This document shows, piece after piece, positions 34,624 to 41,307 of a stretch of DNA of 48,082 nucleotides. Position 1 is the first letter of the stretch; the number at the start of each line of letters is the position of its first letter. Source of the DNA: Clostridia bacterium (lineage in GTDB: Bacteria > Bacteroidota > Bacteroidia > Bacteroidales > 4484-276); NCBI GenBank assembly GCA_009928785.1, contig SABY01000016.1, positions 1-48,082 of the forward strand, written 5' to 3'. A model generated the notes under the pieces. That model was not told the DNA's origin. It worked only from the letters and a program-made list of their open reading frames with translations, and did not search any database. The position numbers were made by a program, and so were the translations under genes.

Positions 34624-35379
34624 CTAATGCTGATGCGTGCGCAGAACGGTATGCGGCACATCGCCATGCGTAATAATTTGTATCGGACAGTTATAGCTGG
34701 CCAACTGCTCCTGGCTGATGATGTTGGAGGCGTGGTAGTGCAGCGTCTTATTAACACAGGCAATCGACTTAACGTAATAAGTGATGGTTCCCACGTCGTG
34801 CGAAACCATCAGAATAGCCATGGTCTTGTTCAGTTCGCGAAGGATCAGATAGAGATCGTTTTCGAATTTGTTATCCACAAAAGTGTTGGGTTCGTCGAGG
34901 ATGAGCAGGCGGGGCTGTGCAATGATGGCGCGGCACAAAAAAACGCGTTGCAATTGTCCGCCCGACAGCTCGCCAATATTTTTATTGGCCAATGGTTCAA
35001 TGCCCATTTGTGCAAGCACCTGTTGCACGCGCTCATTGTCGCTGGCAGAAGAATGATTCATAAAACGCTGACCGGTGGCAAGCCCCGAAAGCACCACATC
35101 GCGCACACTGATGGGGAATTTCTTGTCGGTGCGGCTCACCTGAGGCAGATAACCAATGAAGCGTCTGCGGCGGTCGCTGCTTTCGGGGTGAAAAATAATA
35201 CTCCCCGACATAGGTTTTATAATACCCAGAATCACATTTACCAGCGTAGTTTTACCGCCGCCATTGGGGCCGATCATCCCAATAAAATCGTGTTCATGTA
35301 CCGTAAAGTTTATGTTGCGAAGCACCACTTCATCGGCATAGCCAGCGGTTACCTGCTGTAGTTCCACAAGTTTTTCCAT
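34624..35379 (-). CDS. znuC: Metal (zinc) ABC transporter ATP-binding protein
   Basis: 251-aa ATPase that powers zinc uptake. Walker A is GPNGGGKTT (37-45), the signature is LSGGQLQRVFL, Walker B is RLLILDEP with the D-loop after it, and the switch His is in LMVSHDVG. The C-terminal part is short, as in ZnuC-type proteins. It starts 3 bp after the znuA stop and ends 50 bp before znuB, so the three form one operon. Confidence 0.93.
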   Translation of the reverse strand: MEKLVELQQVTAGYADEVVLRNINFTVHEHDFIGMIGPNGGGKTTLVNVILGIIKPMSGSIIFHPESSDRRRRFIGYLPQVSRTDKKFPISVRDVVLSGLATGQRFMNHSSASDNERVQQVLAQMGIEPLANKNIGELSGGQLQRVFLCRAIIAQPRLLILDEPNTFVDNKFENDLYLILRELNKTMAILMVSHDVGTITYYVKSIACVNKTLHYHASNIISQEQLASYNCPIQIITHGDVPHTVLRTHQH

Positions 35380-35382
35380 CGT

Positions 35383-36345
35383 TTAGTTTTGCTTTGGTAA
35401 TGCGCTGTCGCTGAGGGCGCGGGCAATGGCTATCATATTTTCGGGCCAGTTGTATGCCAATGGATCAATTTGTACAATGTGGCCATCAATTTCACGGGCA
35501 ATCAGTTCGGCATTGGAACGATCGAACTCTACCTGTATAAATATGGTGTGCAACCCGGCCGCTTTGGCCTGCTGAATCGATTGCAGCATCTGCGCCGGCG
35601 CCGGCTCTTTGCCCTGCATTTCGATGGGTATCTGCTGCAAATCATAATAGTGCGCAAAATAGGTGAGCGACGGATGAAAAATCATAAAACTTCTATTGGG
35701 CATGGCTTGGAGCTCGTCGGCTATTTGGCCGTCAATCATTTCGATCTCTGATAAAAAACGTTCATAATTTTCGCAAAAGCGGAGGCTATCTTCAGGATAA
35801 AATCCGGAGAGCGTCTGGTAAATCGTGTGCGCCATCAGCTTCACATTTTTAGGCGAAAGCCATATATGCGGGTCAGTGCCCTGATGATCGTGGCCGTGAC
35901 CCTCGGCATCATGATGATGCTCGCTGCCATCGAGCAATGTTATTCCTTTGCTTAGCGCAATGGTTTTGAGTTGTGGGAAATTAGCACTGACCTCGCCCAA
36001 CAACTGCTGCTCAAAGCTCAAACTTCCGTTGTAAAAGTAAATATCGGTTTTGGCAATATCAGCCATCTGCCGAGGCGTAGGATCATACACATGCGGACTG
36101 GTTCCCGGCGGAATCAGCACCTGCGTCTGCAACAGGTCGCCGGCTATTTGATCTACAAAATACTTTTGTGGCAGAATGCTCACCAGCACCCGGTGATGCT
36201 TCTGCTGCAATTTCTCCTCTTTCGCTGATCCGCATCCGGCCATTATCACCATCATAAAAATGGCAAGCATTGTAACGACTTTTTGCCGCAACAAATCGTA
36301 GCGTGGCGCCGATGTATTGTATTTGGTAATTTTATGAAGTTTCAT
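35383..36345 (-). CDS. znuA: Zinc ABC transporter substrate-binding lipoprotein
   Basis: 320 aa counting from the ATG at 36345, which is the start I prefer: it follows an A-rich stretch and leads to a lipoprotein signal with lipobox VIMAGC (Cys38 in this count). Metal-binding marks of the cluster A-I family are [14 protein letters not shown], a His-rich loop [19 protein letters not shown] (zinc-type), [12 protein letters not shown] and [10 protein letters not shown]. The reading frame continues upstream without a stop into yidD, so a YidD-ZnuA fusion cannot be excluded; see the yidD entry. Downstream znuC follows after 3 bp. Confidence 0.9.
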   Translation of the reverse strand: MKLHKITKYNTSAPRYDLLRQKVVTMLAIFMMVIMAGCGSAKEEKLQQKHHRVLVSILPQKYFVDQIAGDLLQTQVLIPPGTSPHVYDPTPRQMADIAKTDIYFYNGSLSFEQQLLGEVSANFPQLKTIALSKGITLLDGSEHHHDAEGHGHDHQGTDPHIWLSPKNVKLMAHTIYQTLSGFYPEDSLRFCENYERFLSEIEMIDGQIADELQAMPNRSFMIFHPSLTYFAHYYDLQQIPIEMQGKEPAPAQMLQSIQQAKAAGLHTIFIQVEFDRSNAELIAREIDGHIVQIDPLAYNWPENMIAIARALSDSALPKQN

Positions 36346-36648
36346 TTTTTTAATAATAAAATAAGGAACCGGGTCGATGCCGGAAGTCCCCCAGGGATGG
36401 CAGCGCGCGATACGATTGGCCGCGAGGGCGCCGCCGGCCACAATGCCATGCCTTTGGACGGCCTGCACTGTGTATTCGCTGCAGGTGGGGATGTGACGAC
36501 AACTTGCGGGTGTGAAAGGTGAAATGGCATATTGGTAAAAACGTACCGGCACTATCAGCAGGCTGCGCGCAAAGCTGCTAAGCACCGACGCCTCACGGAT
36601 GCGGTTGGAAATGGCTGGTGCCTGATCCGGTGTAGAGTTATTTCCCAT
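36346..36648 (-). CDS. yidD: YidD-family membrane protein insertion factor, in frame with znuA and lacking a stop
   Basis: About 101 codons from ATG 36648 (a second ATG is at 36651). The start overlaps the end of the PTPS gene by 11 bases. The YidD (DUF37) motifs are all present: [32 protein letters not shown], and [14 protein letters not shown] at the end. YidD aids YidC-dependent membrane insertion and is usually a separate protein of about 70-90 aa. Here no stop follows PVP; the frame runs through YFIIKK into the likely znuA start. A single inserted base after PVP would give TAA just before that start, so a sequencing error, a stop-loss mutation or a true fusion are all possible. No rnpA is nearby. 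Confidence 0.85.
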
Positions 36649-37048
36649 CATATTCCACAAAATTGCGTTCGGTTTCGTACAAGACAATCGACAGCTCATA
36701 TTTTTCATCAATCTGTGCACGCAGCAAATTCCAGATTTTGATGGCTATGTTTTCGGCGCTGGGATTAAGATCGGCAAAATCTTCCACATCCAGATAAAGA
36801 TTTTTGTGGTCGTAACGATCCTCGATGTGCTCTTTCACAATATCCTTGAGCACCTTCATATCCATCACATAGCCGGTTTGGGCATCCACCTCGCCCCGCA
36901 CTTTTACAATCAAATTGTAGTTGTGGCCGTGATAGTTGGGATTGTTGCACGAGCCAAAGATTTTCTCATTACGCACATCGTCCCAGTTGGGATTGTGCAA
37001 GCGGTGCGTGGCGTTGAAATGAGTTTTTCGACAGGCAGTTACTTTCAT
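36638..37048 (-). CDS. queD: 6-pyruvoyltetrahydropterin synthase / QueD family protein
   Basis: 136-aa zinc enzyme of the PTPS fold. The three zinc ligands are His15 (FNATHRL) and His40 and His42 (YHGHNY); the catalytic Cys34 in [11 protein letters not shown] is placed as in PTPS, with Asp80-His81 in RYDHKNL and Glu125 in LYETERN. It could be QueD (queuosine route) or a PTPS; the CNNPN form is nearer PTPS. First gene of the cluster with yidD and the zinc transporter, overlapping yidD by 11 bases. Being a zinc enzyme, it might belong to a zinc response, but this is inference. Confidence 0.87.
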   Translation of the reverse strand: MKVTACRKTHFNATHRLHNPNWDDVRNEKIFGSCNNPNYHGHNYNLIVKVRGEVDAQTGYVMDMKVLKDIVKEHIEDRYDHKNLYLDVEDFADLNPSAENIAIKIWNLLRAQIDEKYELSIVLYETERNFVEYDGK

Positions 37049-37092
37049 TTTTTTATTGTTATTTAGGTGACGTCATTTAATTTCAAATCATC

Positions 37093-37249
37093 ATGACCCC
37101 ATCCCCAACCTCCCGATAATCGGGACAGGCATTCTCCGCCATGTGGCGGAAAGGGAGTTCCGTCGCACAAGCCTCAGCAGCGGCATGTGCGCTGGCATTC
37201 TCTCCGTCGTCTGACGGGGGAGTTAGAGGGGGTCTCAGGAAGTGGTCAT
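37093..37249. repeat. Structured non-coding repeat-like element
   Basis: In the 463-bp gap between queD and the aminopeptidase gene. Outer ends ATGACC (37093) and GGTCAT (37244) are inverted; inside are the palindromes TCCCGAT-A-ATCGGGA (37111-37125), TCCGCC/GGCGGA (37135-37150) and CCGTC/GACGG (37204-37217), with a C-rich left arm and a G-rich right arm. It looks like a small inverted-repeat element. The rest of the gap shows nothing I can name. Confidence 0.45.
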
Positions 37250-37511
37250 TTTATACCCAGAGTTGATGAAAAGCTGCTAAACAGTTGCCATTTTATATTA
37301 ATTTTTATGATAATGATCTCAATCCGTAATAACAAGCAAATGGCCATAGCGTTCAAACAAAGAAAAGGTGCAGCCTATTGCTTCCGCAGACAAATGCAAA
37401 GGTAGCAAGTTTTCAAAAGCTGCGCGAGTCATGACAGGTGAGCAGAAAAAGTTAAATTTGCACATTCATAAGGGAAACGAATTCATTGTTCATCACATAA
37501 AAAGACACAAA

Positions 37512-38900
37512 ATGTTTAAAGCTGAAGTTTACAAAAAAAGAAGAGATGCGCTTAAAGCGAAAGTCAAAGGAGGCATTGCCCTGTTCTTGGCCAACGAGGA
37601 GTCGCCCATGAATTATCCGTCTAACACATTCCACTACCGGCAGGACAGCAACTTCCTGTACTTTTTTGGCTTGGATATGCCGGGGCTTGCCGGAGTTATC
37701 GACTTCGACGAAAACCGCGACATCCTGTTTGGCGACGACCTGGAACTCGACGACATCATCTGGATGGGGCCGCAGCCTACCATGCGCGAACGTGCTGACA
37801 AAGTAGCCATCAATGAGGTGCGTCCGCACAAGGAATTAAAAAGCTTTTTGGAAAAAGCCATCAGCAGCGGGCGCAAAGTTCATTATCTCCCACCCTATCG
37901 TGGAGAAACTAAAATTGAACTGGAACAACTGACCAATATCCGCATCAAAGATCAAAAAGAAAAAAGCTCGATGGAGCTTATCAAAGCAGTGATTAGTCTG
38001 CGCAACATCAAAGATGCCGACGAAATCCGTGAGCTTGAAAAAGCTGCCGACATTGGCTACCTGATGCATGTTACTTCGATGAAAATGGCGCATCCCGGCG
38101 AAACAGAACGCAGCATCGCTGGCACCATCGAAGGTATCGCTCTGGCACACGGATCGATGGTGTCGTTCCCAATCATCCTCTCGCAAAACGGCGAAACCCT
38201 CCACAACCACGACCACAGCCAGACACTCGAAAAAGGCCGCATGCTCATCACCGATGCCGGCGCCGAAACCACCACCGGATATGCCAGCGACTTTACCCGC
38301 ACGGTACCTGTTGGTGGGAAATTCGATCAGCGCCAACGCGACATCTATCAAATAGTACTCGACGCTAACAACAAAGCCACCGAAGCTATGAAGCCCGGCG
38401 TCACTTACCAGCAAATTCACCTGTTGGCTGCACGGGTAATTGCCGCCGGCCTCAAGGACCTCAACCTGATGAAAGGCAACGTGGACGACGCGGTGAAGGA
38501 AGGTGCACACGCCATGTTTTTCCCGCACGGCCTCGGCCACATGATGGGCATGGACGTGCACGACATGGAAGGTCTGGGCGAAGATAACGTGGGCTACGAC
38601 GAAGAAGTAAAACGTATCCAGCAATTCGGAACTGCCTACCTGCGTCTGGGGCGTCGGCTGGAACCGGGCTTTGTGCTCACCAACGAACCGGGCATATATT
38701 TTATCCCGGCATTGCTCAACCTCTGGAAAAAAGAAAACAAATTCGCTGATTTCATCAACTATACCGAAGCAGAGAAATATCTGGGCTTTGGCGGCGTACG
38801 GCTCGAAGACGACATCCTGATCACCGACACCGGCAACCGCCTCATCGGCAAACGCATCCCCATCACTATAGAGCAAGTAGAAGAAACGATGAAAAAGTAA
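37512..38900 (+). CDS. pepP: Aminopeptidase P-type (M24) metallopeptidase
   Basis: 462-aa Xaa-Pro aminopeptidase-like enzyme. I start at 37512 (MFKAEVYKKRRDALK) because the AMP_N domain begins there (FLANEESPMNYPSNTFHYRQ); the frame is open 48 codons upstream without conserved sequence. The pita-bread catalytic domain has the five metal ligands: Asp in ITDAGAET, Asp in SDFTRTVP, His in FPHGLGHMMGMDVHD, Glu in TNEPGIYF and Glu in VRLEDDILIT. It removes N-terminal residues before proline, probably in the cytosol since no signal is seen. Monocistronic with its own terminator. Confidence 0.93.
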   Translation: MFKAEVYKKRRDALKAKVKGGIALFLANEESPMNYPSNTFHYRQDSNFLYFFGLDMPGLAGVIDFDENRDILFGDDLELDDIIWMGPQPTMRERADKVAINEVRPHKELKSFLEKAISSGRKVHYLPPYRGETKIELEQLTNIRIKDQKEKSSMELIKAVISLRNIKDADEIRELEKAADIGYLMHVTSMKMAHPGETERSIAGTIEGIALAHGSMVSFPIILSQNGETLHNHDHSQTLEKGRMLITDAGAETTTGYASDFTRTVPVGGKFDQRQRDIYQIVLDANNKATEAMKPGVTYQQIHLLAARVIAAGLKDLNLMKGNVDDAVKEGAHAMFFPHGLGHMMGMDVHDMEGLGEDNVGYDEEVKRIQQFGTAYLRLGRRLEPGFVLTNEPGIYFIPALLNLWKKENKFADFINYTEAEKYLGFGGVRLEDDILITDTGNRLIGKRIPITIEQVEETMKK

Positions 38901-38949
38901 AAGGTGTTTTAATAAATAATCGCCGACCGAAAATCGACCTTGGCACAAA

Positions 38950-38978
38950 GGCGGGCAGTTGTGTCCCGTCTTTTTTTT
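38950..38978 (+). terminator. Rho-independent terminator of pepP
   Basis: Short stem GGCGGG/CCCGTC (one G-T pair) with a 9-base loop, followed by eight T, 50 bp after the pepP stop. Confidence 0.75.
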
Positions 38979-39023
38979 ATTTGCTGTTTATATCTAACAC
39001 TGATTATTCGCCGACTTTTGGCA

Positions 39024-39124
39024 AATCAGAATTACAAGCGCCACAATCGAAAAGGGATGAGACGCAGTGAAGTGAAACATTTATTTTTTAAAAATTGAAA
39101 GCCTTGCTGCGGTGCCATTAACAG
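39024..39124 (+). repeat. Left copy of a 101-bp direct repeat flanking the GIY-YIG gene
   Basis: Starts AATCAGAATTACAAGCGCCA and ends GTGCCATTAACAG; identical to 39943-40043 at 99 of 101 positions. The two copies start 919 bp apart. Its end runs directly into the first unit of the 46-bp tandem array. Confidence 0.93.
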
Positions 39125-39383
39125 TGGAAGCGGTGAAACGATAGATTCTTTGATGTGGAGCCATTAACAGTGGAAGCGGTGAAACGATAGATTCTTTGAT
39201 GTGGAGCCATTAACAGTGGAAGCGGTGAAACGATAGATTCTTTGCTGCGGTGCCATTAACAGAGGAAGGTGAAACGATAGATTCTTTGATGCGGAGCCAT
39301 TAACAGTAAAAGCGGTGAAACGATAGATTCTTTGATGTGGAGCCATTAACAGTGGAAGCGGTGAAACGATAGATTCTTCGCTC
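39114..39383 (+). repeat. Tandem array of six 46-bp units
   Basis: Units begin at 39114, 39160, 39206, 39252, 39296 and 39342 (one is 44 bp, the last runs out at about 39380 into TTCGCTCCGCTCAGAATGAC). Each starts GCCATTAACAG and ends ATAGATTCTTTGATGTGGA or a variant. There are no spacers, so it is not a CRISPR. The minus-strand frame across it is a repeat artefact. Confidence 0.92.
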
Positions 39384-39492
39384 CGCTCAGAATGACAAGG
39401 CACTGCGTTTTAAAGGGGGGGGGTGATGGGCTGGCGGCTGCGCCGCCAGCCCATCACCCCCAAACCGCTCCGGCATATTGTCATTCTGAGCG
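39384..39492. repeat. Nested inverted repeats with a 20-bp GC-rich hairpin
   Basis: Outer arms CGCTCAGAATGACA (39384-39397) and TGTCATTCTGAGCG (39479-39492) are perfectly inverted. Between them lies a perfect 20-bp stem with loop TGC (39419-39461) beginning GGGGGTGATGGG. The outer motif is the widespread dispersed repeat that gives spurious SERSEESI peptides. It resembles the hairpin module at 14786-14865. Confidence 0.8.
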
Positions 39493-39579
39493 TAATCCCG
39501 AAGCTTCTGGATGAAGTAGCCTGTCCCGATTTTCGGGGAAAGAATCTGCTTTTGGAATAGAGTGTTTTTTTGAAAAAAA

Positions 39580-39906
39580 TTGAATCCTATGAAACCACAC
39601 AACTACTTTGTTTACATCATTACAAACTATAATAAGAAAGTGCTCTACACCGGAGTAACAAACAGCCTTTCACGGCGGATAATTGAGCACAGTAATGGAA
39701 TGATAGAAGGGTTTTCAAAAAGGTATAAATGCAAATATCTGATCTACTACCAACACTTTCCTGATATCAACCTGGCCATTTCGAGGGAAAAGCAAATTAA
39801 AACTTGGATAAGGAAGAAAAAAGAAGAAATGATCTCCGCTTTTAATCCGGAATGGAAATTCTTGAACGACAGCATTCCCTCGATTGAGAAAGTCTATTGT
39901 GATTAA
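39580..39906 (+). CDS. GIY-YIG superfamily small nuclease-like protein
   Basis: 108 aa (105 if ATG 39589 is used). The GIY-YIG core is seen as YFVYIITN and VLYTGVTNSLSRRIIEHSNG, with a later conserved Glu-containing helix AISREKQIKTWIRKKK. Stand-alone GIY-YIG proteins of this size (UPF0213-like) are common in Bacteroidota, often in several copies; their role is not established, and nicking or repair of DNA is the expected activity. It lies inside a pair of 101-bp direct repeats, so it may be part of a small mobile or recombining unit. Confidence 0.88.
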   Translation: MNPMKPHNYFVYIITNYNKKVLYTGVTNSLSRRIIEHSNGMIEGFSKRYKCKYLIYYQHFPDINLAISREKQIKTWIRKKKEEMISAFNPEWKFLNDSIPSIEKVYCD

Positions 39907-39942
39907 GGAAAGTAATTACAAATTACTCGCCTCCGTCAGAAG

Positions 39943-40043
39943 AATCAGAATTACAAGCGCCACAATCGAAAAGGGATGAGACGCAGTGAAGCGAAGCATT
40001 TATTTTTTAAAAATTGAAAGCCTTGCTGCGGTGCCATTAACAG
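39943..40043 (+). repeat. Right copy of the 101-bp direct repeat
   Basis: Differs from 39024-39124 at two positions only. It is followed by a single decayed unit of the 46-bp array (GATGAAACGATGGATT). The remaining bases to 40198 hold no gene; a weak CCACC/GGTGG inverted repeat near 40105 is the only other structure noticed. Confidence 0.93.
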
Positions 40044-40198
40044 GCGAAGTGATGAAACGATGGATTTACCCATTTAAGAACAAAAAAAACGAACCATAAA
40101 AACCACCACCGGCTTAGGTGGCGAATTCATGATCCGTTCTTCCTTAACGCATCAAACATTACTCTGCAAGCATTAAATAACGGCCTGCAGAAATATCT

Positions 40199-40954
40199 CT
40201 ACACTGCTTGCAAAAGCTGATTGATTTTGTTTCTTACCATCGAAAGCTCAATAATATGCGTGTCATGTTTTAAAAAGCAAAGCCCTTTCTTTTTATCCAC
40301 ACGGTGCAGATAGCGAAGGTTGATGAGGTTTTGACGGCTGATCCTGAAAAATTGATCCGCATCGAGCATCTCCAGCAATTTGCCGATTTGAATGGTCACC
40401 ATTTCGCTACTGCCACTTGTAAGGCGTATCCACGAATAATTCCCCTCAGCTTCTGCAAAGAATATATCTTGCGGGTCGATCAGGTGTAGGCCGTTTTTAC
40501 TTTTGAGCTTCAAGCGTCGTGGGTTGTTTATAGTCTTCAGCAAATGATTTACCTTTTGGCTGTCGTGATTTTGATTCCTGTAAAGCTTAAACCGGATGAT
40601 GGTTTCTGCCAGCTCATCAGCATTCACCGGCTTGATAAGGAAATCGAAAGCTGCTCGTTTGATCGCCTTGACGGCAAATTCTTCAAAGCCCGTAACAAAG
40701 ATAATAGCAGGGACTTCCGTGCTTTCCCTCAGCCGATCCAGAAACTCAAAACCATCCATCAGCGGCATTTGGATATCCAAAAAGATCAGATCAACAGGCG
40801 TATCGGCCAGGAACAAAAGCGCCTGCTGTGGTGAAGTAAATACCTCAGCTATCTCTACTTCTTCGAAGGCCGACAGCAGGTGCTTAAGATGATTGCACAC
40901 AAACTCTTCATCATCCAAAATTATGACACGTATTTTATGGTGGTTTAAGACCAT
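40199..40954 (-). CDS. LytTR-family response regulator
   Basis: 251-aa two-component regulator. Receiver domain 9-125: acidic pair Asp14-Asp15, phospho-acceptor Asp60 in DLIFLDIQMP, Thr88 and Lys108 (FLIKPV). LytTR DNA-binding domain about 150-250: LKSKNGLHLIDPQDIFFAEA, GNYSWIRL, FFRISRQNLINLRYL. Such regulators bind direct repeats near promoters. The usual partner, a histidine kinase of the LytS/His_kinase type, is not in the window. It lies 68 bp downstream of the PID-CTERM-like gene and may be co-transcribed with the surface-protein genes, which it could control. Confidence 0.93.
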   Translation of the reverse strand: MVLNHHKIRVIILDDEEFVCNHLKHLLSAFEEVEIAEVFTSPQQALLFLADTPVDLIFLDIQMPLMDGFEFLDRLRESTEVPAIIFVTGFEEFAVKAIKRAAFDFLIKPVNADELAETIIRFKLYRNQNHDSQKVNHLLKTINNPRRLKLKSKNGLHLIDPQDIFFAEAEGNYSWIRLTSGSSEMVTIQIGKLLEMLDADQFFRISRQNLINLRYLHRVDKKKGLCFLKHDTHIIELSMVRNKINQLLQAV

Positions 40955-41022
40955 AGCTCTGAATTTTTGGACATTTTTTTTGCTCCAAAGTTAATAATAT
41001 CTTATTACATCTCAGATATTAA

Positions 41023-41271
41023 TTAAAATGTATCGTCCTGCCTTATCTTACGGCTGCTCTTATCGTTGTATTTCTTTACACCGTACCCGGCGGCCAGCAA
41101 CAATAAGAAGGTCATTCCTTCGGCTATGGGCGCACCTCCGCCAACAGGACCGCCACCTCCGGCCGGATTATCGGGTGGCGGCGGCGGGGGACCTCCCTGC
41201 GCCTGAACACCGAGTGATAAAGCTATTAAGACCAATCCGAGAATACAGGTTTTTAAAAAATTCTTTTTCAT
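41023..41271 (-). CDS. Small PID-CTERM-like exported protein
   Basis: 82-aa protein with a signal peptide (residues 1-24, ending VQA), a Pro/Gly-rich linker (GGPPPPPPDNPAGGGG) and a C-terminal motif GAPIAEGMTFLLLLAAGYGV followed by KKYNDKSSRKIR. This tripartite end (short PI motif, hydrophobic helix, basic tail) resembles the PID-CTERM sorting signals of Bacteroidota proteins, although the usual PIDGG is PIAEG here. Such signals are thought to be processed by exosortase-like enzymes; none is in the window. It sits between a T9SS surface protein and a LytTR regulator on the same strand, 36 and 68 bp apart. Function unknown. Confidence 0.72.
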   Translation of the reverse strand: MKKNFLKTCILGLVLIALSLGVQAQGGPPPPPPDNPAGGGGPVGGGAPIAEGMTFLLLLAAGYGVKKYNDKSSRKIRQDDTF

Positions 41272-41307
41272 CGTATCTATGTGTTATGTTATTTCTATGA
41301 AGACAAT

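Noticed and set aside
35383..36720. Start at 36720 for the yidD-znuA frame
   Set aside because: The first 24 codons lie wholly inside the PTPS gene and show no YidD similarity; ATG 36648 or 36651 is more likely.
37836..38948. 370-codon minus-strand frame opposite pepP
   Set aside because: Shadow of the M24 peptidase gene, which has all metal ligands on the plus strand.
39164..39403. Minus-strand frame of 79 codons with SERSEESI and repeated peptide blocks
   Set aside because: It is the translation of the 46-bp tandem array and the TCATTCTGAGCG repeat; such peptides are well-known annotation artefacts.
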